Positions 1-8,555 of a DNA stretch of 64,000 nt are shown one piece after another. The translations under genes were made by a program, and so were the position numbers. The notes under the pieces were generated by a model. The model did not search any database and was not told the origin of the DNA. It worked only from the letters and a program-made list of their open reading frames with translations. Each line of letters begins with the position of its first letter. The first letter of the stretch is position 1. Location: positions 614,176-678,175 of the forward strand of contig NZ_BCSV01000002.1 in assembly GCF_001571045.1 (NCBI RefSeq), written 5' to 3'. The DNA is from Curtobacterium ammoniigenes NBRC 101786. Lineage in GTDB: Bacteria; Actinomycetota; Actinomycetes; Actinomycetales; Microbacteriaceae.

Positions 1-596
1 AGCTCATCACCGAAAGCGAACGGCTCGCCGCACTGACGAAGGACATCATCGAGCTCTCCCGCCTGCAGTCGGTGGATGCCCTCGAATCGAGCGAAGAAGT
101 CTCCATCGACGACATCGTGCACGGCGCGATCGACTCGAACTCGGTCGTGGCGCAGTCGCGGGACATCGAGCTGGTGCGCGCGAAGAAGTCGCGGCTCCGT
201 GTGGTGGGTGATCCGGGCCTCCTGCAGGTCGCGGTGTCGAACCTCATCGCGAACGCGATCAAGTACTCGCCGGACCACACCCGCGTCGGAGTCGGCGTGC
301 GGAACGCGAAGGGGTTCGTCGAGATCGCCGTGACCGACCAGGGTGTCGGCATCGCCGAGGCTGATCTCGACCGCGTGTTCGAACGGTTCTACCGTGTCGA
401 CCCTGCTCGGTCGCGCGCCACGGGAGGCACGGGGCTGGGTCTCGCAATCGTCAAGCACGTCGTCGGCAACCACGGCGGCGACGTTCGCGTGTGGTCCCAG
501 CCCGGCAAGGGATCGACGTTCACGATCCGCCTCCCCGAAGCCGACAGCAGCCTCACCGCCCCGCTCGACGAGCAGTTCGAAGAGCAGCGAGCATGA
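1..596 (+). CDS. senX3: Sensor histidine kinase, C-terminal part (SenX3-like)
   Basis: The gene enters from the left edge, so its sensor region and phospho-accepting histidine lie outside the window. The visible part begins at the end of the dimerisation helix (TESERLAALTKDIIELSRLQ) and continues into a complete HATPase domain. That domain shows the N box (NLIANAIKYS), G1 box (DQGVGIAEADL), F box (ERFYRVD) and G2 box (TGGTGLGLAI). The protein autophosphorylates with ATP and passes phosphate to its partner regulator. The regulator gene follows 70 bases downstream on the same strand and is RegX3-like, which supports the SenX3 (phosphate-responsive, PhoR-type) assignment. The tail ends in an acidic stretch before TGA. 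The family and pairing are clear; the phosphate signal is inferred from homologues. Confidence 0.88.
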   Translation, partial: LITESERLAALTKDIIELSRLQSVDALESSEEVSIDDIVHGAIDSNSVVAQSRDIELVRAKKSRLRVVGDPGLLQVAVSNLIANAIKYSPDHTRVGVGVRNAKGFVEIAVTDQGVGIAEADLDRVFERFYRVDPARSRATGGTGLGLAIVKHVVGNHGGDVRVWSQPGKGSTFTIRLPEADSSLTAPLDEQFEEQRA

Positions 597-666
597 CCGC
601 CCTCATCCGTTCGTTCACCCCGCACGGGCCCGCGAAGCGCCCGGCCGTCACCCCATCGGAGCTCCA

Positions 667-1347
667 GTGACCCACATCCTGATCGTCGACGACGAGCCTG
701 CGCTCAGCGAGCCCCTCGAGTTCCTCCTGCAGCGGGAGGGCTACGACACGTCGGTTGCTGCGGACGGCGTGAGCGCCCTTGCCAAGTTCGAGGCGGAGGG
801 CCCGGACCTGGTGCTGCTCGACCTCATGCTTCCCGGGCTATCCGGCACCGAGGTGTGCCGGCAGATCCGCGCGAAGTCGAACACGCCGATCATCATGCTG
901 ACGGCGAAGGACTCGGAAGTGGACATCGTCGTCGGGCTGGAGCTCGGCGCGGACGACTATGTGACGAAGCCCTATTCGACGCGGGAGCTGCTCGCGCGCA
1001 TTCGTGCTGTGCTGCGCCGACGGACCGAGGAGGATCCCGGCGAGACGGGCGTGCTGCAGGTCGGCGGCATCCGCATGGACGTCGAACGCCACACCGTGAG
1101 TGTCGACGGTTCGGACGTGCCCATGCCGCTCAAGGAATTTGAGCTCCTCGAGCTCCTGCTCAGGAACGCCGGACGCGTGCTGACGCGCGGCCAACTCATC
1201 GACCGGGTCTGGGGATCGGACTACTTCGGCGACACGAAGACGCTCGACGTGCACATCAAGCGCATCCGGTCGAAGATCGAGCGGGTGCCGAGCGCGCCGG
1301 AGGTCCTCGTCACCGTGCGCGGACTCGGGTACCGAATCGAGGCCTGA
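667..1347 (+). CDS. regX3: OmpR/PhoB-family response regulator (RegX3-like)
   Basis: This is a 226-aa two-domain regulator. The N-terminal receiver domain has the acidic pocket (ILIVDDEP), phospho-acceptor Asp52 in VLLDLMLPG, the switch Thr in IIMLTAKD and the conserved Lys in YVTKPYS. The C-terminal half is a winged-helix DNA-binding domain (LKEFELLELLLRNAGRVLTRGQLI, then TLDVHIKRIRSKIE and VRGLGYRIEA). The start is GTG at 667, because the receiver fold begins there with THILIVDDEP and the longer open frame upstream has no family-like sequence. It follows the kinase gene and is probably co-transcribed. In actinobacteria this pair controls phosphate-starvation genes. A hairpin lies just after the stop. 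Confidence 0.93.
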   Translation: MTHILIVDDEPALSEPLEFLLQREGYDTSVAADGVSALAKFEAEGPDLVLLDLMLPGLSGTEVCRQIRAKSNTPIIMLTAKDSEVDIVVGLELGADDYVTKPYSTRELLARIRAVLRRRTEEDPGETGVLQVGGIRMDVERHTVSVDGSDVPMPLKEFELLELLLRNAGRVLTRGQLIDRVWGSDYFGDTKTLDVHIKRIRSKIERVPSAPEVLVTVRGLGYRIEA

Positions 1348-1389
1348 CCGCCGGAGGTCGGATTCACGGCGGCCCTGCGCTGATTGCGT

Positions 1390-1412
1390 CGGCTGAGCGG
1401 TGCGCTCAGCCG
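1390..1412. terminator. Hairpin between regX3 and the convergent lipoprotein gene
   Basis: A perfect 10-bp stem (CGGCTGAGCG / CGCTCAGCCG) with a 3-base loop sits where the two genes converge. It covers the stop codon of the lipoprotein gene on the minus strand and follows the regX3 stop by about 40 bases. It has no long T-run, as is common in high-GC actinobacteria. It could terminate transcription in both directions. Confidence 0.6.
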
Positions 1413-2002
1413 TTCGAGCTTGCGCTCGGTGACGGGCTGGGCTCGATCGGGCTGGCGGTCGTACCCGGAGCGGTTGCCGCGCCACTCGGGTACGGGGTTC
1501 CGGTGGTGGGGGTGGTCGGCGACGCAGCGGGAGTCGGGACCAGCGTGGCGTACTCCGCCATGGCACCCGTGAGCACCGGGATGCCCGCGCTCGCCCCGGA
1601 TGCACCGGGGTACGTGAAGAACACCTTCGTGAGATCGCCGGGCTTCACATCGACCTTGTGGAACACGACCTGGTCCGCCTTCGCAGACTTCGCGAGGTCG
1701 ACCGTCGCGTTCGCCGGGATGGACACGGTCTGCTGGTCGGCGCTGTTGTCCTTCGCCTGGATCGAGAGCTCCTCGGACTGGTTACTCATGTTCACAACCG
1801 TGGCGATGAACCGTGCATTGCTTCCGCTGGGGTTCGAGATGAGCAGCGCGTTACGCACCGAGAGGGATCCGACCTGCAGGTTGATGCCGTCGGTGATCTG
1901 TCGGATCTGCTGGGTATCGGGGGTCGTCATGAACTCGCACCCGGACGCCCCGACGACGATTGCTGCTGCCACGGCAACGGATCCGAGAAGGCGAGTGCGC
2001 AC
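1406..2002 (-). CDS. Probable secreted lipoprotein of unknown function
   Basis: This is a 198-aa protein with a classic lipoprotein signal: positively charged start (RTRLLG), hydrophobic stretch (SVAVAAAIVVG) and lipobox ending at Cys21 (GASGC). It should be lipid-anchored outside the membrane. The middle resembles a beta-rich domain with many Val, Asn and Ser residues (LLISNPSGSNARFIATVVNMSNQ). The last 50 residues are a Thr/Pro/Ala/Ser-rich, low-complexity tail. The start is GTG at 2002, with a GGAGG ribosome site 6 bases before it; the open frame runs further upstream antisense to carD, but that part is not credible. It is divergent from carD. I do not recognise a specific function. Confidence 0.75.
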   Translation of the reverse strand: MRTRLLGSVAVAAAIVVGASGCEFMTTPDTQQIRQITDGINLQVGSLSVRNALLISNPSGSNARFIATVVNMSNQSEELSIQAKDNSADQQTVSIPANATVDLAKSAKADQVVFHKVDVKPGDLTKVFFTYPGASGASAGIPVLTGAMAEYATLVPTPAASPTTPTTGTPYPSGAATAPGTTASPIEPSPSPSASSNG

Positions 2003-2088
2003 GAAAATCCTCCGAGTAGTGATGCGGCTGGGCCGACCGGCCGGGCTCCATCCTAGCGACGGCCGCATCGGAGGCCCTGCCAGCGCTC

Positions 2089-2117
2089 CATTACCCGAAA
2101 ATGCCTTGTGGTAAACT
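2089..2117 (+). promoter_or_regulatory. Candidate promoter of carD
   Basis: CATTAC (2089-2094) and TAAACT (2112-2117) are separated by 17 bases and lie 27 bases before the carD start codon. The -10-like hexamer fits the TANNNT pattern of actinobacterial housekeeping promoters. The assignment is by eye only. Confidence 0.35.
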
Positions 2118-2143
2118 GGGTGTCTCGGAACGGAGCCTGATAC

Positions 2144-2626
2144 ATGCAATTCGAGGTCGGCGAGACCGTCGTCTACCCCCACCACGGGGCAGCAACCATC
2201 TCTGAAGTCAAGACACGCGTCATCAAAGGCGAAGAAAAGGTCTACCTGAAATTGCGGGTGACTCAGGGTGATCTGACGATCGAGGTCCCGGCCGACAACG
2301 TCGACCTGGTCGGCGTGCGTGACGTCATCGGCAAAGAAGGCCTCGACAAGGTCTTCGAGGTGCTGCGCGCACCCTTCACCGAGGAACCGACGAACTGGTC
2401 GCGTCGCTACAAGGCGAACCTCGAGAAGCTCGCCTCCGGCGACGTCATCAAGGTGTCCGAGGTCGTTCGTGACCTGTGGCGTCGCGACCAAGACCGCGGC
2501 CTTTCCGCTGGCGAGAAGCGCATGCTCGCGAAGGCTCGCCAGATCCTGATCTCTGAACTCGCCCTCGCCGAAAAGACCGACGAGGACCAGGCGTCGACCG
2601 TCCTGGACGAAGTTCTCGCCTCCTGA
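2144..2626 (+). CDS. carD: CarD-family RNA polymerase-binding transcription regulator
   Basis: This 160-aa protein matches the usual length of actinobacterial CarD. The N-terminal 65 residues form the RNA-polymerase-interaction (Tudor-like) domain, with [20 protein letters not shown] and the basic strand [12 protein letters not shown]. The rest is the helical DNA-contacting domain ([31 protein letters not shown]), with the conserved Trp that wedges into the promoter bubble edge. CarD binds the beta subunit and stabilises the open complex at rRNA and other promoters. It is followed after 8 bases by ispDF, an arrangement often seen in actinobacteria, so the two are probably co-transcribed. Confidence 0.96.
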   Translation: MQFEVGETVVYPHHGAATISEVKTRVIKGEEKVYLKLRVTQGDLTIEVPADNVDLVGVRDVIGKEGLDKVFEVLRAPFTEEPTNWSRRYKANLEKLASGDVIKVSEVVRDLWRRDQDRGLSAGEKRMLAKARQILISELALAEKTDEDQASTVLDEVLAS

Positions 2627-2634
2627 CACCGCCG

Positions 2635-3849
2635 GTGTCGGAGTCGCTTCGCACGACCGCACCGCTCGCCCATCCGGTGAGCCGTGCGGTCGTTGTCGTT
2701 GCCGCGGGGTCCGGGACTCGTCTCGGCATGGGCACGGCAAAAGCGCTTGTGCCAGTCGCCGGCGTGGTGATGCTTGAACGGGCGCTCGAGGCGATCTTCG
2801 CGCTGGCTGCGCCGACGTTCGTGGCGGTGGTGGCGCCTCCGGACCGGCTCGCGGAGACGCAGTCGCTCGTGACGCGCGTCGCGGGGCCCGCGGCCCCGTA
2901 CACGGCGGTCGTCCCGGGAGGCGCGGATCGCCATGCGTCCGTTGAGGCCGGGTTGCGTGCGCTCCCGCAGTCGGTCGCGACGGTCCTCGTGCACGACGCC
3001 GCCCGCTGCCTGACGCCGACGGCGCAGTTCGAGACCGTGTTCGCCGCGGTCGAGCGTGATGGGTGCGGGGTCATCCCGGCGCTCCCCGTCACCGACACCG
3101 TGAAGCGGATCGCGGATGATCTCGTGCTCGAGACTGTCGACCGGAGCGCGCTCGTTGGCGTGCAGACGCCGCAAGGTTTCCCGGTTGCGGCGCTTCGGCA
3201 GGCGTATGCCGTGGCGACGCGATCGGAGACCGACGACGCGGGCGTGTTCCAGGCGGCCGGCGGCGAGGTTCGATTCGTTCCCGGCGATGCCGACGCGCTG
3301 AAGATCACGACCGCCTGGGATCTGCGCCGTGCCGAAGCGATTGTGCGCGATCGCGCGGCGGTCGCTGCCGCCGTCGACGATCAGGTTCCGCTGTTCGGGA
3401 TAGGGATCGACGTCCACGCCTTCGATGCGGCGCAGCCCTGCCGACTCGGACTCCTCGCATTCGACGGCGAGCCCGGTCTTGCGGGGCACAGCGACGGTGA
3501 CGCCGTCTCCCACGCGATTGTCGACGCCATGCTGTCCGCAGCGGGTCTCGGCGACATCGGCGGCGTGTTCGGCACGGACGATCCGCGGTTCGCGGGCGCA
3601 TCGGGTGCCGTCTTTCTCGCGGGTGCCGCGGAACGCCTCGCCGAGCATGGCCTCCGCGTTGGCCGTGTCACCGTGCAGATCATCGGAAAGCGGCCGCGTA
3701 TCGGGGCCCGCCGCCCGGCGATGCAGGACGCGCTCGCTGCTGCGCTCGACTGCCCCGTCGCCGTCAGCGCGACGACCACGGACGGGCTCGGCTTCACGGG
3801 CCGCGGGGAAGGGCTCGCGGCGATCGCAACAGCGGTCCTCCGGCGCTGA
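2635..3849 (+). CDS. ispDF: Bifunctional IspD/IspF isoprenoid enzyme
   Basis: This is a 404-aa fusion of two steps of the MEP isoprenoid pathway. Residues 1 to about 230 are IspD (2-C-methyl-D-erythritol 4-phosphate cytidylyltransferase), with the nucleotide-binding motif VVAAGSGTRLGMGTAKAL, VHDAARCLT and the Thr/Asp-rich PVTDTVK segment. Residues from about 245 are IspF (2,4-cyclodiphosphate synthase), with metal ligands in GIGIDVHAF and GHSDGDAVSHAI and the closing motif ATTTDGLGFTGRGEG. IspF makes the cyclic product after the separate enzyme IspE has acted. The GTG start at 2635 lies 8 bases after carD. Fusion of these domains is known in several lineages. Confidence 0.95.
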   Translation: MSESLRTTAPLAHPVSRAVVVVAAGSGTRLGMGTAKALVPVAGVVMLERALEAIFALAAPTFVAVVAPPDRLAETQSLVTRVAGPAAPYTAVVPGGADRHASVEAGLRALPQSVATVLVHDAARCLTPTAQFETVFAAVERDGCGVIPALPVTDTVKRIADDLVLETVDRSALVGVQTPQGFPVAALRQAYAVATRSETDDAGVFQAAGGEVRFVPGDADALKITTAWDLRRAEAIVRDRAAVAAAVDDQVPLFGIGIDVHAFDAAQPCRLGLLAFDGEPGLAGHSDGDAVSHAIVDAMLSAAGLGDIGGVFGTDDPRFAGASGAVFLAGAAERLAEHGLRVGRVTVQIIGKRPRIGARRPAMQDALAAALDCPVAVSATTTDGLGFTGRGEGLAAIATAVLRR

Positions 3850-3941
3850 CATCTCCTGCACAGCCCCCGTTACCGAGGCGGCGATCACCAAGCGGCACCT
3901 TCGCCCTGATCGACGTTCTGCGCGTCGCCTAGGCTGGAACC

Positions 3942-5351
3942 GTGACCATCCGCCTCTACGACTCCCGCATCGCCGGGATCGTCGACTTCGTACCGCTCGT
4001 GCCCGGACACGTCAGCATGTACGTCTGCGGACCCACCGTGCAGTCGTCACCGCATATCGGTCACCTCCGCTCCGCGCTCGTCTATGACGTGTGGCGCCGA
4101 TGGCTCGCGCATCGCGGGTTGCACGTGACGCTCGTGCGCAACGTCACCGACATCGACGACAAGGTGCTCGACCTCGCCGGGCAGACCGACGAACCGTGGT
4201 GGGCGCGCGCCTACCGGGTGGAGCAGGAGTTCTCGGCCGCGTACCGCGCGCTCGGGATCCTCCCGCCGACCTACGAGCCGCGGGCGACCGGCAGCATCCC
4301 TCAGATGCAGGAGCTCATCGCGCGCCTCATCGAGCGCGGGCACGCCTACGCCGCGTCCGACGACTCCGGTGACGTGTACTTCGACACGGCCAGCTGGCCG
4401 ACCTACGGTGCGTTGACGCGGCAGCGCCGAGACGACATGGTCGACGCCGCCGATGCCGACCCACGCGGCAAGCGCGACCCGCGTGACTTCGCCCTGTGGA
4501 AGGGCGCGAAGCCGGACGAACCAGAGACCGCCGCGTGGAACTCGCCATGGGGCCCGGGACGCCCCGGCTGGCACATCGAGTGCTCCGCGATGTCGCGTCG
4601 GTACCTGGGGCCGGCGTTCGACATCCACGGCGGCGGGCTCGACCTGCGCTTCCCGCACCACGAGAACGAGCTCGCGCAGTCCGCGGCAGCCGGCGACCCG
4701 TTCGCCACGCACTGGCTACACAACGGCCTTGTCACGGTCGATGGCCAGAAGATGTCCAAGTCGCTCGGCAACTCCATCTTCGCGGCCGATGTTCTCGGCC
4801 GCACCCGACCGATCGTGGTCCGGTACTTCCTCGTCTCGGCGCACTACCGGTCGACGATCGATCACCACCACGGCTCACTGGCGGAGGCCGAGGCGGCGTT
4901 CGATCGGATCGCTGGATTCCTCGATCGCGCGGCCGAGCGGCTCGCTGGCGTGCCGATCGTCGAGGCGCCGGCGGTCCCGGCCGCGTTCGCGGCGGCGATG
5001 GACGACGATCTCGGCACACCGCAGGCGCTCGCCGTGCTGCACGACACCGTCCGCGCGGGCAACGCTGCGCTCGATGCCGACGACACGACGACGCTCGGCA
5101 GCGCGTACCAGCACGCCACCGCAATGGCCGAGGTGCTCGGGATCGATCCCCGCGCTGAGCACTGGGCGACCGGCGCGGACGACACCGCGTCGGGTCCGCT
5201 CGCCCAGCTCGTCGAGCGGCTCCTCGACGAGCGGGCGGCCGCGCGCACCGCTCGCGACTACGCACGTGCCGACCGCGTGCGCGACGACCTCGCGGCAGCG
5301 GGGATCGCCATCGAAGACACCGCCACCGGAACCCGTTGGAGCATCGCATGA
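3942..5351 (+). CDS. cysS: Cysteinyl-tRNA synthetase
   Basis: This is a 469-aa class I aminoacyl-tRNA synthetase that charges tRNA-Cys. It has the zinc-ligand Cys in YVCGPTVQ, the HIGH signature at residues 38-41 (PHIGHLRS), zinc ligands in HIECSAMS and HHENE, and the KMSKS loop at residues 270-274. Full length and the standard C-terminal helical domain favour CysS over the shorter, related mycothiol ligase MshC. The start is GTG at 3942. Its stop TGA overlaps the rlmB start in an ATGA, so the two are translationally coupled. Confidence 0.96.
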   Translation: MTIRLYDSRIAGIVDFVPLVPGHVSMYVCGPTVQSSPHIGHLRSALVYDVWRRWLAHRGLHVTLVRNVTDIDDKVLDLAGQTDEPWWARAYRVEQEFSAAYRALGILPPTYEPRATGSIPQMQELIARLIERGHAYAASDDSGDVYFDTASWPTYGALTRQRRDDMVDAADADPRGKRDPRDFALWKGAKPDEPETAAWNSPWGPGRPGWHIECSAMSRRYLGPAFDIHGGGLDLRFPHHENELAQSAAAGDPFATHWLHNGLVTVDGQKMSKSLGNSIFAADVLGRTRPIVVRYFLVSAHYRSTIDHHHGSLAEAEAAFDRIAGFLDRAAERLAGVPIVEAPAVPAAFAAAMDDDLGTPQALAVLHDTVRAGNAALDADDTTTLGSAYQHATAMAEVLGIDPRAEHWATGADDTASGPLAQLVERLLDERAAARTARDYARADRVRDDLAAAGIAIEDTATGTRWSIA

Positions 5352-6355
5352 AAAACGTCTCGGGCAATCGAAAGGGCCGCCCGGGCGCGGTTCGCAGCGG
5401 CCGGAAGGGCAACAAACAGGTCGGCTCCGGTGGGCAGGGACGCCAGGCACTGGAAGGCCACGGGCCGACGCCGAAGGCCGAGGACCGCCCGTACCACCCG
5501 GCCGGCAAGCGGAAGGCCGCGCAGGAGCGCTACCAGGCGGCGCGGAACCGGCACGGTGCAGCGAGCGGCCCGCAGCAGCGCTCCTCCCGTCCCGCGCAGC
5601 GGCGCGGCGATGACTCGGAACTCGTGACCGGCCGCAACTCCGTGCTCGAAGCGCTCCGGACCCGTGTTCCATCGACCGCACTGTACGTCGCGGCACGGAT
5701 TGAAGTCGACGATCGCGTGAAGGAGATCCTCGCGCTCGCCAACCACCGGGGCGTGCCGATCATGGAGATCATGCGGCCGGAGCTCGACCGGCTGACCGGA
5801 CCCGATTCGGTGCACCAGGGCGTCGCGCTCAAGGTTCCGCCGTACGAGTACGCGCATCCCGACGACCTGGTCGACCGGGCCGAGCGCGCCGGTGAGGTGC
5901 CGCTCATCGTCGCGCTCGACGGCATCACCGATCCGCGGAACCTCGGCGCGATCATCCGCTCGACCGCCGCGTTCGGCGGTCACGGGGTGATCGTCCCGCA
6001 GCGCCGGTCCGTCGGCGTCACCTCGGCAGCCTGGAAGACCTCCGCCGGAGCGGCCGCGCGGCTGCCTGTCGCCATGGCACCGAACCTCACGCAGACGCTC
6101 ACGGCACTGCAGGCTCGAGGCTTGTTCGTCCTCGGACTCGACGGGGGCGGAGATGTGATGCTCGACGATCTGCAACTCGCCGACCGTCCGGTGGTCATCG
6201 TCGTCGGAAGCGAGGGCAAGGGCCTCAGCCGACTGGTCACCGACACCTGCGACGCCATCGTGTCGATCCCCATCACCTCAGCGACCGAGTCGCTGAACGC
6301 CGGCATCGCCGCGAGCGTCACCCTCTGGGAGATCGCGCGGCGTCGGCGGGGCTAA
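5348..6355 (+). CDS. rlmB: SpoU/TrmH-family 23S rRNA 2'-O-methyltransferase (RlmB-type)
   Basis: This 335-aa protein has three parts. A basic, low-complexity N-terminal extension of about 90 residues is rich in Gly, Arg and Lys. It is followed by an L30e-like substrate-binding domain ([23 protein letters not shown]). The C-terminal half is the SPOUT knot domain, with the three family motifs [28 protein letters not shown] and [16 protein letters not shown]. It uses S-adenosylmethionine to methylate a ribose in rRNA; the exact nucleotide is inferred from the family. The ATG at 5348 overlaps the cysS stop, a pairing that is common in actinobacteria. Confidence 0.92.
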   Translation: MKNVSGNRKGRPGAVRSGRKGNKQVGSGGQGRQALEGHGPTPKAEDRPYHPAGKRKAAQERYQAARNRHGAASGPQQRSSRPAQRRGDDSELVTGRNSVLEALRTRVPSTALYVAARIEVDDRVKEILALANHRGVPIMEIMRPELDRLTGPDSVHQGVALKVPPYEYAHPDDLVDRAERAGEVPLIVALDGITDPRNLGAIIRSTAAFGGHGVIVPQRRSVGVTSAAWKTSAGAAARLPVAMAPNLTQTLTALQARGLFVLGLDGGGDVMLDDLQLADRPVVIVVGSEGKGLSRLVTDTCDAIVSIPITSATESLNAGIAASVTLWEIARRRRG

Positions 6356-7146
6356 CTGCCAGAGCCGTCGGGCTGCTCGGCCGCAGCGCCGACCCGACCG
6401 TCGGTACGACGCAACTCGTCCCGCAAGGACCGTACCTCGGCCGTGAGCTCCTCGATCTCCTTGCGCGTCGCGGCCTGACTACTGGCGTCACGGCGGCCAA
6501 CCTGCTCGATGATCCAACTCGCGATCGTCGCAGTCACCACGCCGAGCAACGCGATGCCGCCGATCATCACACCTACCGCAATGAACCGCCCTGCGGTCGT
6601 CACCGGCGTCATATCGCCGTACCCGACGGTCGTGATCGTCACCACCGCCCACCAGAGGGCGTCGCCGAACGATGTGATCGTCGCATGCGGCGCGTGGCGC
6701 TCAACATCGAGCATTGCCAGCGCCGCCACATACACCAGGAGGCCCGTCGTCACCACCACATAGACGGTCACCCGTCCCCGCACGGCGGCCCCGGTCGTGC
6801 GCTGAAGAATCCGAAGCAGCTGCACCAGCCGCAGCAGGCGCAACGGTCGGAGCACCGGCAGCGCGATCGCGGCGAGGTCCGGAATGTGCATCATGAACCA
6901 GCGACCGCGTCGCCGGGCGGTCGCGAGCTGGACGACGTAATCCACGACGAACATGCCCCAGGTCACGTTGATCGCAATCTCAGCGACGCTGTTGGCCGCG
7001 CCACGCAGGTCCGCGAGCACCTCGAGCGAATAGGCCGCCAGGAAAATCGCCGCTGCGGCGGCGAGCGGCCATTGCGTGAGTCGCTGCCAGCGGGCTCGCG
7101 TCAGTGGCCTCGATGCATCGTGCTCCTGGGCGCTACCGTCTGTCAT
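6352..7146 (-). CDS. Voltage-gated-like potassium channel
   Basis: This 264-aa membrane protein has the potassium selectivity filter TTVGYGDMTP preceded by a pore helix (ALWWAVVTI). Several membrane segments come before it, including an S4-like segment with repeated positive charges (LPVLRPLRLLRLVQLLRIL). The C-terminus is a coiled-coil-like tail rich in Glu and Arg (RKEIEELTAEVRSLRDELRR) that could drive assembly. The start is the ATG at 7146; the open frame continues upstream antisense to the next gene without family sequence. Its stop overlaps the rlmB stop by four bases on the opposite strand. No RCK or cyclic-nucleotide domain is seen. Confidence 0.85.
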   Translation of the reverse strand: MTDGSAQEHDASRPLTRARWQRLTQWPLAAAAAIFLAAYSLEVLADLRGAANSVAEIAINVTWGMFVVDYVVQLATARRRGRWFMMHIPDLAAIALPVLRPLRLLRLVQLLRILQRTTGAAVRGRVTVYVVVTTGLLVYVAALAMLDVERHAPHATITSFGDALWWAVVTITTVGYGDMTPVTTAGRFIAVGVMIGGIALLGVVTATIASWIIEQVGRRDASSQAATRKEIEELTAEVRSLRDELRRTDGRVGAAAEQPDGSGS

Positions 7147-7162
7147 GAGGGAACCGTAACGG

Positions 7163-8464
7163 TCAGACGTTTGCGCGCCAGTCCTCGGCGTCCTCCGGAG
7201 AGACCGGCACGCCGTCCGTTTCGATCGGTAACGCGAGACTGCTCGTGGGCGGATTGATGAGCGTGCGCTCGTCACGGCGGTGACGGAGCACGTCATTGAT
7301 GTACGCCGTCGTGGCTTCCGGCAGTGAAACAGATCGCTGCTCCTGCTGCGACATGAACCATCGATGCTCGAGCAGTTCGTGGAACACCTCCGCCGGCTCC
7401 AAGCGCCCCCGGAGGTCGCGTGGAATTGCCCGGACGACGGGTTCGAAGACACGCGAGACCCACTCGTGCGCGACCATCTCCTCGTCGAGTTCATCTCGAC
7501 CGTTCCGCGCGCGATACGCGTCCAGGTCGTTGAGGAGACGCCGCGCCTGATTCTCGCCCGCATCGATTCCGGTCAGCCGCAGCAGCCGACGCTGATGGTG
7601 GCCCGCGTCGACGACCTTCGGCGTGATCCGCACCTGCGTGCCACCCTCCGCGGTCTTGATCGACAGCTCCTCGATGTCGAACCCGAGGTCGTTGAGACGT
7701 TCGACGCGGTCGTTGATGCGCCACCGCTCAGCCGCCGCGAACTGCTCGGTTCCCGTCAACTCACCCCAGAGGGTGCGGTATTGCGCGACGATCCCATTCG
7801 ACACGTCGACGGGGTCGGCGTTCTCGTCAAGGCGACCACCCGCCTCCAGATCGAGCAATTCGCCGGCGATGTTGACCCGAGCGATCTCGAGGTCATTCTC
7901 ACGCTGACCGTTCGAGAGGCCGCCCGGGTAGAGCTTGCCGGTCTCCGCATCCACCAGATAGGCGGCGAATGCACCCGCGTCGCGGCGGAACAACGTGTTC
8001 GACAGCGAGACGTCGCCCCAAAAGAACCCGATGATGTGGAGTCGCACCAGCAGCACCGCAAGCGCATCCACCAGCCGTGTGGCCGTGTCCGGCCGCAGGG
8101 TCTGCGAGTACAGCGCGCGATACGGGAGGGAGAAGCGGAGGTGACGGGTGACGAGGACAGGTTGGAGCGCCTCCCCATCGCGGCCGACGCGATTCGTGAT
8201 CACCGCGAGCGGGTCGACGCACGGCACATCGAGACGCTGCAGCGTCCGGAGCATGTCGTACTCGCTGCGAGCGAGCTCCTCGCTGGTCTCCTTCACGGCG
8301 ACCACATAGCCGCTGAGATGCACGAAGCGCACAAGGTGCCGCGAGATGCCCTTCGGGAGCGCGGCGATCGTGTCATCGGGCCACTCGTCGAGCGGCAGAT
8401 CCCAGGGCAGGTCGAGGAGGCCCGGGTCGACGGTCGCAGCCGTGATGGACATGGAGTCAGGCAC
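7163..8464 (-). CDS. DUF4032-containing, kinase-fold-like protein
   Basis: This 433-aa protein matches the actinobacterial DUF4032 family. The segment HIIGFFWGDVSLSNTLFRRD resembles the catalytic loop of small-molecule or lipopolysaccharide kinases (Asp and Asn), and YLVDAETGKLY could carry the metal-binding Asp. An N-terminal lobe with VVAVKETSEELARSEYDMLRTL resembles the VAIK Lys and alpha-C Glu of kinases. The function is not established; a kinase-like activity is an inference. The start is GTG at 8464, with an AAGGAC ribosome site. It follows the ABC ATPase gene on the same strand, with a hairpin between them. Confidence 0.8.
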   Translation of the reverse strand: MPDSMSITAATVDPGLLDLPWDLPLDEWPDDTIAALPKGISRHLVRFVHLSGYVVAVKETSEELARSEYDMLRTLQRLDVPCVDPLAVITNRVGRDGEALQPVLVTRHLRFSLPYRALYSQTLRPDTATRLVDALAVLLVRLHIIGFFWGDVSLSNTLFRRDAGAFAAYLVDAETGKLYPGGLSNGQRENDLEIARVNIAGELLDLEAGGRLDENADPVDVSNGIVAQYRTLWGELTGTEQFAAAERWRINDRVERLNDLGFDIEELSIKTAEGGTQVRITPKVVDAGHHQRRLLRLTGIDAGENQARRLLNDLDAYRARNGRDELDEEMVAHEWVSRVFEPVVRAIPRDLRGRLEPAEVFHELLEHRWFMSQQEQRSVSLPEATTAYINDVLRHRRDERTLINPPTSSLALPIETDGVPVSPEDAEDWRANV

Positions 8465-8493
8465 GACAAGTCCTTTCCAGCGGAGAACGAGGG

Positions 8494-8533
8494 GAGCCCG
8501 CCCCCCGCTCCTGAGGAGACGGAAGGCGGGCTC
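8494..8533 (-). terminator. Hairpin downstream of the ABC ATPase gene
   Basis: The minus strand has the arms GAGCCCGCC and GGCGGGCTC (perfect 9 bp) around a loop that itself contains a small CTCCTGAGGAG hairpin. It lies about 20 bases after the ABC ATPase stop and probably ends that transcript before the DUF4032 gene. Confidence 0.6.
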
Positions 8534-8555
8534 TCGAAGTGGGTCGAGTCGCCGC

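Noticed and set aside
838..1605. Long minus-strand open frame antisense to regX3
   Set aside because: Arginine/proline-rich and without domains; high GC creates such shadow frames. The same applies to the other long antisense frames.
2407..3891. Long minus-strand open frame antisense to carD/ispDF
   Set aside because: The plus strand has complete, recognisable CarD and IspDF; the antisense text has no family features.
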